DNA of 64,000 nucleotides from Isoetes taiwanensis. Lineage: Eukaryota; Streptophyta; Lycopodiopsida; Isoetales; Isoetaceae. Position 1 is the stretch's first letter, and every line of letters starts with the position of its first letter. A program made the translations under genes and the position numbers. Shown piece by piece: positions 45,826 to 58,672 of this stretch. The notes beneath the pieces are model-generated. The model saw only the letters and a list, made by a program, of their open reading frames with translations. It was not told the origin of the DNA and made no database searches. The stretch is taken from contig JAJEKV010000106.1 in assembly GCA_021234155.1 (NCBI GenBank), positions 2,982,739 to 3,046,738 of the forward strand, given 5' to 3'.

Positions 45826-48522
45826 TATATACTTTCCCTTGCCAGGGTCTAATCTAGCCAAGTCCATACTCCTAACTTGGTCACTTAACCAAGTTAGAGA
45901 AATTCCCCAGGCCCCGCACTACCTGTGCCCTAAACCAAATGAGTCCAACAAGAATATTTACTTTCACATTCAAAGCCTAGTAGAGGGCTGATTTTCAAGC
46001 CCCAAAACTATGTGTCCTTAATGAAAAATCAATAGGCAATTTAAGTAAAACTCAACAACTAACATTTAGGATATTTAGTCGAGGGCCGATTTCTCAAGCC
46101 CCAAAACTAAGCATCCTTAATGAAAAGTAGTTGAGACAAATTCTAAAGCATACGTACAAAGTAGAGAGCAAATTGTAAAGTAGACTTATCTTGAAAGTGT
46201 ATAGTTTAAACATTAACTTGTAAAACGTATAGCATATAGTTACATTTTTTTCGTACTTCCACAACCTTCCATGTTAACGCCAACCTCGTAGCAAAAAACA
46301 GACAATTGGAGGAGAGAACCCGCATGCAACCTAATCATGCAAACGTTAGCGAATCCCAGGTAATGTGCAGCAGGCCAAAGGTACATTGGGTCTCTCAGTT
46401 TATCACTGATCACCAATTGTATCCTTTTGCCCTGGGAAAACACTAACAAGAAAGAGAAATGGAATTATAACTTGAGAATTATCCAAATCCAAATAGTTGC
46501 AGTAGGATTTGCCATACATTAATCAAATTTATAAGTTATGCACTCCCAGATATAGACCTGGTGCATCAAGCTTGTAATAATTTCTAACTTCAGCCTAAGC
46601 CTAGAAACACAATAAAGAAAATGCATATTGCTTATGCATTCCTCTTTGTATCACAAGTACAATTTCTCGTGATGACCATATGAATGCACTAATGCACCAA
46701 GATACCCCGAATAGGTTCATATGCGCCGTGCAAATAGCAAAAGCCTTCATACTAGCAAGGCTGGTTCACAACAGTAGAAAATATTGACTCAGACCTTTAA
46801 AGTGTGTCGCCATATTATCGGCTGCAAGTTGGCATTCTTGGACCGTTTTTTTATCCTTATATCTCAATAACTTCTAGCCATGTTCTAGGTGACATGGAGA
46901 GTCTGGTTAGTGTCGGTAATTGCAAAGATATCTATATGTGCTGGTATATGCCTTGGAAACAAAGCTGAAAAATAAGGCAAAACCAGCTATATAATATTGT
47001 TTGCAACCCAAAAACCTCACAACATGCTTCCAATTTTGAATGCACTAAAAATACGTTGATGAACAAGCTTAACCAAGTATTTTCGCCCGCTTGCATCCAA
47101 GGCTATTGTAAACTCAGTTTAAAGGAATAAAATAAATTAAAGTAATCGAAGTTTATATAGAATAAATTTGAAATACACGTTAGTTTCATCTTTCTATAAT
47201 CGCATAAAGATCCAGCGATTGTTGACAGATCAATTTTAAAGCAAAATCAGATGATGCATATATAGCCGAGGTGTCATGGTATATGGCGGTAACAGCCATG
47301 ATTTCCACCTTATCAATTTATGCCAGAGTAAAGAATCTCAAGATAGCCCAACACAAAGCAAATCTAAAGTAGTGATCGCTTCCTTAGAACATTTCGCCAG
47401 CCACCTTCAATAAAATGCATAGCTTCCATTTTTTATTTGAAACCGGATCATGAAGCAAGATCTAATGATTAAGCTCATGAGGAGTTCGTTCCCCAAAACC
47501 AAAAAGATGGCATATCCAAAAAATGCATTTAAGGCTTGCATAAGCCAAATGGTTAAAATCGGCTCCAAAGATGCCATGCTTCTATAATTTAAAAAGTCGA
47601 CCCAGCATTCCTTTGCTCAGATAAAATATCGAGAATAAATGGATTTTGTAACAAACCAGCCTTGTTACGCATACACATCAAATCTCGATTTGCAACAAGC
47701 TTCTATGAGCCAAACCTAAAACAGCATCGCTCAAGCTTCTTTTTGGCTTCCCACAAGTCCCACCAGCCTATTTTTGGCAAGGGATAACCCCATTTCAGAT
47801 TTCTTCGCTCATTGATGCAGATTCGATCCGTCTCACCCTTTTTTAGGGCGGCCGCTCAAACGCCAACGCAAATATCACGAAAAGGGAGTTGAAACCCTAA
47901 CATGATATCTCCGCAAAAGACCTTTACAATTCCAAAGGTTTTATTTGCCCCCATTTGTAACACAAAATACACATGAACAATGTCATCATGTGCATGGGTA
48001 TATCTCAAGTTATTTTGTACGGGTTATACTTCCTTGTAGACATATTGTTCACACACTATGGCATTAAGCCATGTTTCATATATGGCATATAATGCTTTTT
48101 TGCCCTAGCTCGATTTCCATTCATCCAGTATTTTTTCATAACTAGCCTTTTGTGAAGACCAAATAGGCGGTCAATTTTAGACCTTTTGCCCAATTATGCC
48201 AAGGGTCAACCTACTCATCATGACTAGTATGATGGCGCCATCAAATGCATGACCAAGCCATAGGAACCATGTAGCAACATGATGTGAAAATTCAAAAATA
48301 CCATACTACCCGATGGTGCCATAGTATTTTAGGGTAACCTTATCTAATGTCGGGGAGGTTCCCACCCCCACATTAGTACCCGTGGTGCCATTGTATTTAG
48401 GCAACCATAGCATTAAAGGAGTATACACAATTTCTAGTATTTTGAGAGTATGCAACAAAGATAAGCTACATCGGTGTTGTTATATCCAAAATTTCATGTG
48501 TTCCACTGCCTCCAACCCGTGA
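45826..48522. repeat. Array block A2
   Basis: Second long block. Same order of landmarks as A1, with scattered small indels. Confidence 0.9.
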
Positions 48523-49013
48523 TATATATTTATATTTATATATATATAGTATCCTACCTCCTACCGCAGGAAGTAGGGTCCTAAAAGAAAATTCAAGATA
48601 TTGTTAGGTAGCGCAGTGGTACCTAGCATTCCCGCTAGGACCCTACGTTACTCAGAAATCGCTACATTTCGTTAAAAGCTAAAAAGATAAATCACATATA
48701 GCGGATATTCATACCTTTATGGTCCCGCCTCGTGTTTCAAGAAGCCCAATTTTTTTAATGTTCATAAACCATAGAAACTGGTCATCATTCGGTGGCTAGT
48801 ACTTGTCATTTTTGAAATTTCCCAATGCATCAAGAAATAGCAAAGAAAAAGTAAAGAAGCAAGCAAGTAATAGCCTATGTAACAAAGAGAGCAAAGCATA
48901 ATGAAAACATAATGTTCAATAGATCAATAGAGGTGTATCGGTGGTTCAATTAATTCAGGTGGACTCAAAGGATAGAGTTTCATATCCTTGAATATGATAA
49001 CAGATGTTTCAAA
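48523..49013. repeat. Array linker B2
   Basis: Second linker, same landmarks as B1. Confidence 0.85.
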
Positions 49014-51702
49014 GATATATACTTTCCTTTGCCTAGGGTCTAATCTAGCCAAGTCCATACTCCTAACTTGGTCACTTAACCGGCTAGAGAAATTCGGCCC
49101 GGCACTACCCGTGCCCTAAAAACCAAATGAGTCCAACAAGAATACTTACTTTCACATTCAAAGTTACCTAGTAGAGGGCTGATTTCTCAAGCCCCAAAAC
49201 TATGTGTCCTTAATGAAAAATCATAAGCAATTTTAAGTAAAACTCAACAATTAACATTTAGGATATTTAGTCGAGGGGCCCATTTCTCAAGCCCCAAACT
49301 AAGCATCCTTAATGAAAAGTAGTTGAGACAAATTCTAAAGCATACGCATAAAAGTAGAGAGCAAATTGTAAAGTAGACTTATCTTGAAAGTGTATAGTTT
49401 AAACATTAACTGTAAAACGAGTAGCATACAGGTTACATTTTTTTTCAGACTTCCACAACCTTCCATGTTAACGCCAACCCCGGCAAAAAAAAAAAGAGAG
49501 ACAATTGGAGGAGAGAACCAGCACTGCAGCCAATCATGCAAACGCTAGCAGCAGAATCCGTGCACGATGTAAGGGCCAAAAGGTACATTGGGTCTCGGTT
49601 ATCATCGATCACCATTGTATCCTTTTGCCCCCGAAAACACTAACAAGAAAGAGAAATGGAATTATAATTGAGAATTATCCAAACCAAATAGTTGCAAAGA
49701 GGATTTTGCCATACATTAATCAAATTTATAAGTTATGCACTCCCTAGATATAGACCCCGTGCATCAAGCTTGTAATAATTTCTAACTTCAGCCTAAGCCT
49801 AGAAAACACAACAAAGAAAAATGCATATTGCTTATGCATTCCTCTTTGTATCACAAGTACAATTTCAAGATGACCATATGAATGCACTAATGCACCAAGA
49901 TACCCGAATAGGCTCATATGCCCATAAAAATAGCAAAAAGCCTTCATACTATAGCAAGGTTTGGTTCACAACAAGAGAAAATATTGACTGACCTTTAAAG
50001 TGTGTCGCCATATTATCGGCACGCAAGTTGGCATTCTTGGACCGCTTTTTTATCCTTATATCTCAATAACTTCTAGCCATGTTCTAGGTGACATGGAGAG
50101 TACTGGTTAGTGCCGGTAATTGCAAAGATATCTATATGTTTGGTATATGCCTTTGAAACAAAGCTGAAAAATAAGGCAAAAACCAATTATAATATTGTTT
50201 GCAACCTGAAAACCTCACAACATGCTTCCAATTTTGAATGCACTAAAAATGTTGATGAACAAGCTTAACCGCGGTATTTCGCCCCGCTTTGCATCCAAGG
50301 CTATTGTAAACTCCGTTTAAAGGAATAAAATAAATTAAAATCGAAGCTTTATATAGAACAAGACGTAAATACTGGTTAGTTTCATCTTTCTATAATGCAG
50401 AGATAAAGATCCTGTGATTGTTGACAGACGGTCTAAACCTAAAGCAAAATCAGATGATGCATATGCTTATAGGTCAATGCCATGGTATGGCTAACTGACC
50501 ATGATTTCCACCTTATCAATTTATGCCGAAGTAAAGAATCCAAAGATAGCTCCAACACAAAGCAAATCGAAAGTAGTGACGCGCCTTAGAACATTTCGCC
50601 GCCACCTTCAATAAAAAATGCATAGCTTCCATTTTTTATTTGAAACCGATCATGAAGCAAGATCTAACCGATTAAGCTCATGAGGAGTTCGCTCCCCAAA
50701 ACCTAAAAGATGGCATATCCAAAATGCATTTAAGGTTTGCATAAGCCAACGGGTTAAAGTAGCCAAAGATGCCATGCTTTTACCTAAAAAAAGTTCACCC
50801 GCATTCCTTGCTTGTATAAAATATCGTAGAATAAATGGATTTTGTAACAAACCAGCCTTTGCTATGCATACACATCAAATTCGGATTTGCAACAAGTTTC
50901 TATGTTTCAAACAAAATGCAAATCGCTCATGCTTCTTTTGGCTTCCCACAAGTCCCATCCTTCAGCCTATTTTTGCAAGGGATAACCCCATTTCAGATTT
51001 CTTCGCTCTGGCCATGTGATTCGACCGTCCTGTTTTTAGGGGGCCGCTCAAACGCCAACGAAATATCACAAGAAAGGGAGTTGAAACCCTAACATGATAT
51101 CTGCAAAAGACCTTTACAATTCCAAAGGTTTTATTTGCCCCCATTTGTAACACAAAATACACATGAACAATGTCATCATGTGCATGGGTATATCTGTTAT
51201 TTTGTACCGGTTATACTTCCTTGTAGACATACTACACACTATGGCATTAAGCCATGTTTCATATATGGCATATACGTTTTTGCCCTAGCTCGATTTCCAT
51301 TCATCTGTATTTTTTTCATAACTAGCCTTTGTGAAGACCAAATAGGCAGTCAATTTTAGACCTTTGCCCAATTATGCCAAGGGTCAACCTACTCATCATG
51401 ACTAGTATGATGGCGCCATCAAATGCATGACCAAGCCATAGGAACCATGTAGCAACATGATGTGAAAATTCAAAAATACCATACTACCTGATGGTGCCAT
51501 AGTATTTTAGGCAACCCTATCTAATGCTGGGGGAGGTTCCCACCCCTGCACATTAGTACCCGTGGTGCCATTGTATTTAGGCAACCATAGCATTAAAGGA
51601 GTATACACAGCTCTAGTATTTTGAGCATATTGCAATGAAGATAAGCTTTACATCGGTGTTATATCCAACTCGTGTGTTTCCAGCCGTCTCAACTTTGTGA
51701 TA
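49014..51702. repeat. Array block A3
   Basis: Third long block. Its middle part 51195-51480 is practically identical to A1 (44850-45137). Confidence 0.9.
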
Positions 51703-52171
51703 TATATTTATATTTATATATATATATATCCTACCTACCCACCGCAGAAGGGTCCTAAAAAGAAAATTCAAGATATTGTTAGTAGGTGCTTAGGTACCTA
51801 AGATTCTCAAGCAGGGACCCCACGCTACCAGAAATCGCTACTTCGTTAAAGCTAAAAGATAAATCACATAGCGATATTCATACCTTTATGGTCTGCTTTC
51901 CTTCAAGAAGCCCAATTTTTTAATGTTCATAAACCATAGAAATCAATCATCATTCTCGGCTAGTACTTGTCATTTTTGAAATTTCCCAATGCATGTTAAA
52001 TAGCAAACAAGTAGTAAGTAAAAGCAAGTAACAGCCTATGTAACGAAAGAGCAGTGCGAATGAAAAACATAATGTTCAATAGATCACTTGAGAGGTGTAC
52101 TGTGTTCAATTAATTCGTGGACTCAAAAGGATAGAGTTTCATATCCTTGAATATGATAACAGATGTTTCAA
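51703..52171. repeat. Array linker B3
   Basis: Third linker. It shows more indels in the hairpin part than B1. Confidence 0.85.
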
Positions 52172-54848
52172 AGATATATACTTTCCTTTGCCTAGGGTCT
52201 AATCAGCCAAGTCCATACTCCTAACTTGGTCACTTAACCGAAGCTAGAAATTTCGTCTCCTCGGGCACTACCCAGGCCCTAAAACCAAATGAGTCCAACA
52301 AGAATACTTTACTTTCACATTCAGCTACCTAGTAGAGGGATTTCTCCCAAGCCCCAAAAACTATGTGTCCTTAATGAAAAAAAAACTATTATAAGCAATT
52401 CTTAAGTAAAACTCAACTAACATTTAGGATATTTAGTCGAGGGCCCATTTCTCAAGCCCCAAACTAAGCATCCTTAATGAAAAGTAGTTGAGACAAATTC
52501 TAAAGCATAATGCATACAAAGTAGAGAGCAAATTGTAAAGTAGACTTATCTTTGAAAGTGTATAGTTTAAACATTAATTGTCAAAAACGTGATAGCATAC
52601 GATTACATTTTTTCGAATTCCACAACCTTCCATGTTAACGCCAACCCCGGGTAAAAAAACGAGACAATTGGAGGAGAGAACCCGCACCGCAGCTAATCAT
52701 GCAAACGCTAGCGCATCCCTTAACGATTAAGGGCCAAAGGTACATTGGGTCTCAGCTTATCACCAATTGTATCCTTTGCCCCGGGAAAACACTAACAAGA
52801 AAGAGAAATGGAATAATCCTTGAGAATTATCCAAATCCAAATAGTAAAGAGGGGATTTGCCATACATTAATTTTTAAGTTATGCACCCCAGATATAGACC
52901 GGTGCATCAAGCTTGTAATAATTTCTAACTTCCTTAAGCCTAGAAACACAACAAAAGAAAATGCATATTGCTTATGCATTCCCTTTGTATCACAAGTACA
53001 ATTCAGATGACCATATGAATGCACTAATGCACCAAGATACCACGAATAGGCTCATATCGCCCGTAAATAGCAAAAGCCTTCATACTACTATAGGGCTGGT
53101 TCACAACAAAGAGAAAATATTGACTCACAAACCTTTAAAGTTGTCGCCATATTATCGGGCTGGAAGTTGGCATTCTTGGACCGTTTTTTTATCCTTATAT
53201 CTCAATAACTTCTAGCCATGTTCTAGGTGACATGGAGAGTCTGTTAGTGCGGGTAATTGCAAAGATATCTATAGGCCGGTATATGCCTTGAAACAAAGCT
53301 GAAAATAAGGCAAAACCCTTATAATATTGTTTGCAACTGAAAACCTCAAACACAACATGCTTCAATTTGAATGCATCTAAAATACGGTGATGAACAAGTT
53401 AACCAAAGTATTTCGCCCGCTTGCATCCAAGGCTATTGTAAACTCGGTTTAAAGGAATAAAATAAAATTAAAGTAATCGAAGTTTATATAGAAACGGTCG
53501 AAATACCTTGTTAGTTTCATCTTTTTAACCGCGATAAAGATCCCAGGCATTGTTGATGACGGAAATTTAAAGCAAAATCAGATGATGCATATAAGCCGAG
53601 GAGGTCGCCATGGTATGGCTGACAAATTACCATGATTTCCACTTTATCAATTTATGCCGAGTAAAAGAATCTCAAGATAGCTCCAACACAAAGCAAATCG
53701 AAAAGTAGTGATCGCCTTAGAACATTTCCGCCGCTTTCACCTTCAATAAAATGCATAGCTTCCATTTTTTATTTGAAACCGATCATGAAGCAAGATCTCA
53801 CCGATAAGCTCATGAGGAGTTCGCTCCCCAAAATCTAAAAGATGGCATATCCAAAATGCATTTAAGGCTTGCATAAGCCATCGGGTTAAAGTAGCCGCCA
53901 AAGATGCCATGCTTTATAATTTAAAAGCTTGATCCATTCCTTTGTTTGTATAAAAATATCGGGAGAATAAATGGATTTTGTAACAAACCAGCCTTTGCTA
54001 CGAATAATATCAAATTCGATTTGCAACAAAATTTTACAAGTGTTTCCAACTAAAACAGCCGTCGCGCTTCCTTTTGGCTTCCCACAAGTCCCAATGCCTT
54101 ATTTTGGCAAGGGGATAACCCTATTTCGTATTTCTTCGCTCGATGCATGACATTCGATGCGCCTCGTTTACTTTTAGGGCGTGCCGCTCAAACGCCAACA
54201 ACGAAATATCACAAAAAAGGAGTTGAAACCCTAACATGATAAGAAAGACCTTTACAATTCCAAAGGTTTTATTTTGCCCCCATTTGTAACACACAAAATA
54301 CACATGAACAATGTCATCATGTGCATGGGTATATTCGATATTTGTACCGGGTTATACTTCCTTGCCAGACATTTCACACACTATGGCATTAAGCCATGTT
54401 TCATATGGCATATAATGCTTTTGCCCTAGCAGTTCTATTTCCATTCATCAGATTTTTTCATAACTAGCCTTTTGTGAAGACCAAATAGGCACAATTTTAG
54501 ACCTTTGCCCAATTATGCTGGTATGGGTCAACTCCACTATCATGACTAGTATGATGGTATTATATCAAAATGCATGACGAGACTAAGCCATAGAACCATG
54601 TAGCAACATGATGTGAAAATTCAAAAATACCATACCACCGGATGGTGCCATTTTTTAGGTAACCCTATCTAATGTCGGGGAGGTTCCACCCCACATTAGT
54701 AAATTGTGGTGCCATTGTATTTAAAGGCAACCATAGCATTAAAGGAGTATACACGTACTTAGTATTTTGAGCATGTGCAAAGATAAGTTACACGTTGTTA
54801 TATCCAAATTTCATGTGTTCGTACCGCCTCCAACCCGGTGGATATATA

Positions 54849-54857
<9 letters not shown>
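52172..54857. repeat. Array block A4
   Basis: Fourth long block, ending at 'gatatatatttatatttta' where a longer (TA)n replaces the expected linker. Confidence 0.9.
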
Positions 54858-54907
<50 letters not shown>

Positions 54908-54945
54908 AGTATATATATATATATATATATCCATATATATATGTT
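54858..54945. repeat. (TA)n microsatellite, right border of tandem array
   Basis: Two TA runs separated by CAAG and CC. The following sequence 'atgttcttatgtttgtcctc' is the end of the compound repeat element. Confidence 0.95.
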
Positions 54946-56310
54946 CTTATGTTTGTCCTCCCAAATCCGACCGCTGATCCGAGATCCTACGCCACGCGGG
55001 TTTGGGACGCATCCCACGGCCCGGGATGGCTTGGGAGTTTTGTGTATCCGCTGGATCCAGATCCCTACCACGGCTTTTGGGACGATCCTACTGGGCCCGA
55101 TGGTTTGGGAGTTTGTGTATAGACTATATGTAAGCTGCATCCTACTACCCGCTGTGTTGATTTGATCCCGATCGCCGGTCCGATCCTACCTACCACATTG
55201 CTTTGGGATATCCTACTGCGCACATGGCTTTGGAATTATATATGTCGATCCTATGGTCCGTGTTGTTCTTGATCTTGATCGTCGATCTAGGATCCCACTA
55301 CCATGTTGCTTTAGATTTTGCCACATGGTACCCATCTCGGCCCTTGATCGTCCAAGATCCCACGCTCCACGTTGAATGCTCATCCTTTAAGGAAAGGCTT
55401 TTAAAATTTTTATGTTGTGTGGGAATTTGAACCCCTGGGCCATTGACCCCCCAGCCCCCCCATTCCCAACCAATTAGACCAAGCATTAATTTAAAAAATA
55501 GTTTATGTTTCACATATACTTAAGGGTAACAATCCAGCTTAAGATAAAATGGAGTATAACATTCTAACTAGTTCAAATGAGTTCTAGAATGTTCGAAGGC
55601 CTGTGAAAGTTCTAGAATCTTCTAAAAAGTTCCAAAAAATTTGTGAACATAACTGGGGAATCTATGAAAATTCTTCCTTAAAGTTTCCAAAATTGTTCAA
55701 TAGGTTCTAATGTTCTGAGAATGTAGGAATCCATGGAAGGTAAGATAGGAATCTGTGAAATACCTTAAAGTTCTAGGATATTTTGAAAGTCCTTTAATGG
55801 CCTTAGAATGCTCCAAAAAAGTTCAGAATGTAAAGGAATCCGTGAGAATCTAACAATCTAAGAAAATCTCATAAAATGTGAGAAAAATCTAGGAAAATAC
55901 TATGCTCAAGGGAATCTCTTAAAATCTAAGGGAATCCTACAAAACGGCGCACCGAAAATGTTGGAAATCTTAGAGTATCTAAGGGAATCTTTATAGAATC
56001 TCTTTAACCATAATGTAAGGGAACCTAATACAATCTCATAAAATCTAAAGGATCTAAGGGAAATCTAAGGACTGCCATGTAATCTTTGGAGAATCTAATG
56101 GAAATCTAATGGAATCTAGAGGGAATTTTATAAAATTGAGGAATTCCACGCAAACTCCAAGAGAACCTTGGTAGAATCTTAGAGAATCTATGAATCTTAG
56201 AGTATTCTCACATATCTTTGTAGTTCTACCAAGACTTTATGGAAGAACTTGGCAAAAAGATAGAAACATGCTAAACTCCTAATATGCATATATATATATA
56301 TATATACAAA
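54946..56310 (-). mobile_element. Compound GATTC / tRNA-like / GATCC element, inverted copy
   Basis: Read on the minus strand, the order is TAGTACAAAA(C)TTTG plus TA tract (56280-56320), GATTC-rich part (56220-55560), tRNA-like module (55487-55420), 'ttaaaagcctttccttaa' junction, and GATCC-rich subrepeats to a TA tract at about 54930. It is the most complete single copy in the window and gives both ends, each in a TA tract. Confidence 0.75.
55420..55487 (-). promoter_or_regulatory. tRNA-like pol III A-box/B-box module (copy 4)
   Basis: The minus strand reads TTGGTCTAATTGGTTGGGA, an A-box-like word with one inserted base, then GGGGTTCAAATTCCC, a B-box relative. It is the most diverged of the four modules. 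Confidence 0.5.
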
Positions 56311-56319
56311 GTTTTGTAC

Positions 56320-58660
56320 TATCAATGGGTTATGTGCTATGACAGAACATATGGGAGTAAGATCCAAGCCCAACATCATAATCTAAGTTGTTATCCCGAC
56401 AAGTAATACTATTATCCATTATAATGGATTGTTACAAATGAAGATGAAATAAAATGAAGATGCACCCTTGGCCAAACCTCCAACCAAATCACTAATTAAT
56501 CCTCAACAAAGACGCCTATAAATGCCTCAATCAAACCCTCGCGAAAAAATACAAAAGGAGAGATGTCTTAGCTAGTATCATATAACACACTTTGAATTTA
56601 TGTGCCTTTACACCCATACAAATGTTTGAAATGTTATCTCTTGCAAGATAACTACACAGCAATCAGGAAAGCTTAGACTCACTATTTCCCATAAGAAGGT
56701 CATGGTGGTATGGACAAATCAGGCCAATGTTTTGGCAAAGACCTTAAAGCCGCATGCTTGACAATAATCTAAAACTTCAAAACAAAAGCAAATGCCCACA
56801 AAATATACATCATGATCTATAAAAACTAAGAGAACTTGATGAGTCGAGAATTTCAAATGGGTAAAATAATTTAACTCAACTTACTTCATGAGGGGATTTC
56901 TAGAGACTACCCTCTAAGCTCAACCATAGCCCGCAGTCATCCAAGATATAGGATCGGGACCATGCAAAAAGAAAATCGCTTAAAGCAACAGAGCGTAGCA
57001 ATAAAGCAAAACAAAAGAAGAAATAATCTAGTGGAGCTTACACGCTAATCGCGAATCTTCAAAGATGGGCTTATCATTTAAAACATGCATAGGCAAATCA
57101 TCCCCTTAGGTAAGGGCAAGCTAACAACATTCAAAGATTTAAGCAAAGATTCGTGAATCGCTAGCATTGGCATATTAAAAATGCTCTATCTTAGCTCTAA
57201 TAACTAAAAGGAGTTGGTCGCAAGGCAGGGAATATCAACTACAGCATTTCCAGCAAGTAAAATGTAACTACACGATGCGTAAATAAGAAATCGTGATAGA
57301 GATCTATTCAAAATTTTATACAAATTCTCGAGAAAATATGCAGGAAGCTTAACAAAGCTAAAATGATCGTGTAAATGAGTAGCTTGAAAGAAAGAAGATT
57401 GGGTTTTGCAAATGAATGCGCCCTTCCATCTTCTCTCGCATAAATAAAACCAAGTAAATTTGAGTTTTCTCAGCCAATTTTTCGCCACACACTCTTCCAA
57501 CAATGAGGGACGCTTATTTATGTTGAATAAAACAATCACAATACCTCCTTTCCAAATCAGTGACAACGGATTCATATCAAATATAATATACTCTCGCTTA
57601 ACTCGAGGAAATGAAATGTACCCTATTGCATAGCATTACAATGCATTCATAGCTCAAGCACGCCTACAATTTAATAACTTATGGCCTAGGTATCCCATAC
57701 CCAAAGAAGACAAAATGTGTTTGCCCATGCCCGCTATTAGAATGCCCGATTAAGCTTTCATTCCGTGGCTACTTGTATTGCGTAACCAAGATCAGAAACA
57801 TCAACTCCATCAATATATGTACTCCAATTAGCAAGCAATTATGCCATACCCGCACATATTACAACTTCCTTATTAAATATTGTCGATGTAAAAAATCATC
57901 AACTAAAAACACACCATTTCAAGATACAACCATCTCCTCCCACTATTAAACTGTCCATGATTACAAAAGATTGTGATCAAGTTCTCAATCACACAAAACA
58001 ATGGTTCATGTGCACGGTAATGATGTATCATTGGTTTTAACATTATCAAATACTTCCTTATCTGAAGGAGAGTAACCTACCAAATATGATGCAAAGAAAC
58101 AACTTATCTATAATTTGGCACTCTTAATACATTAAAGGCCTTCCTTGTGACAACAACCTCCACTGCATCTGGATTTAAGAGCATATCCATGTTCTGAAAG
58201 AAATTCCACAGTGGCTATGTCATAACTCATTATCACCACTCTATGTTGTCATTACCGTGATTCATCAAATCAAGTGTCCCATACAAATAAGTGTTTCCAA
58301 ATTTGCCAAGACGAGGAGCATATAATAAATATAAATGAACAATGAGTATAGGAGACTTACTAACAATCTCTATATGTTGTAGAGTTGTCCAAACTGTGGA
58401 CAGATAACTTCAATCAGAACAATCATTGTCACTAAAAATAAAAACTCAAAAAATCAAGATAAAAGCTTTACCACATATAACCCCGCCAGTACTTGCCGAT
58501 GGAAAGAGATAATCAAAGATGGATGCGCATTTCCCTACGATCATAGTTCCGCAGAGTTTCCACATCACCACCAATACAAAGACACAAAGAAAATCCAAAA
58601 ATGAAGGCTATTAACAATAGGAGATTTTAAGGCTCACATCAATGCATCACTCAAGGTGTG
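56320..58660. other. Unassigned stretch
   Basis: Long A-rich sequence. A minus-strand frame at 57204-57575 (123 codons) has no motif I recognise and I do not support it as a gene. It may contain introns of the P450-like locus to the right. Confidence 0.35.
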
Positions 58661-58672
58661 AGATCCCGCTAG

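Larger units (their letters stand above)
42676..54857. repeat. Tandem array A-B-A-B-A-B-A, period about 3.16 kb
   Basis: Four long blocks (A, about 2.7 kb) alternate with three linkers (B, about 0.47 kb). The array starts and ends with an A block at TA tracts, so it is not a whole number of A+B units. Every A block begins near 'actttcc.ttgcc..gggtctaat' and ends near 'gatatatatttatattt'. No reading frame over about 100 codons is conserved among all four blocks, so it appears non-coding. Confidence 0.93.

Noticed and set aside
43122-54303. Short frames inside the tandem array
   Set aside because: They are not conserved in position or sequence among the four A blocks.
42676-54857. CRISPR array or bacterial repeat
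   Set aside because: Unit length of 3.2 kb, eukaryotic context and no short direct repeats with unique spacers.
54767-55165. Long frames rich in alternating Ile and Tyr (also at 42513-42721)
   Set aside because: They are translations of (TA)n microsatellite and cannot be genes.
57204-57575. 123-codon minus-strand frame
   Set aside because: No motif recognised and no splice or neighbour support.
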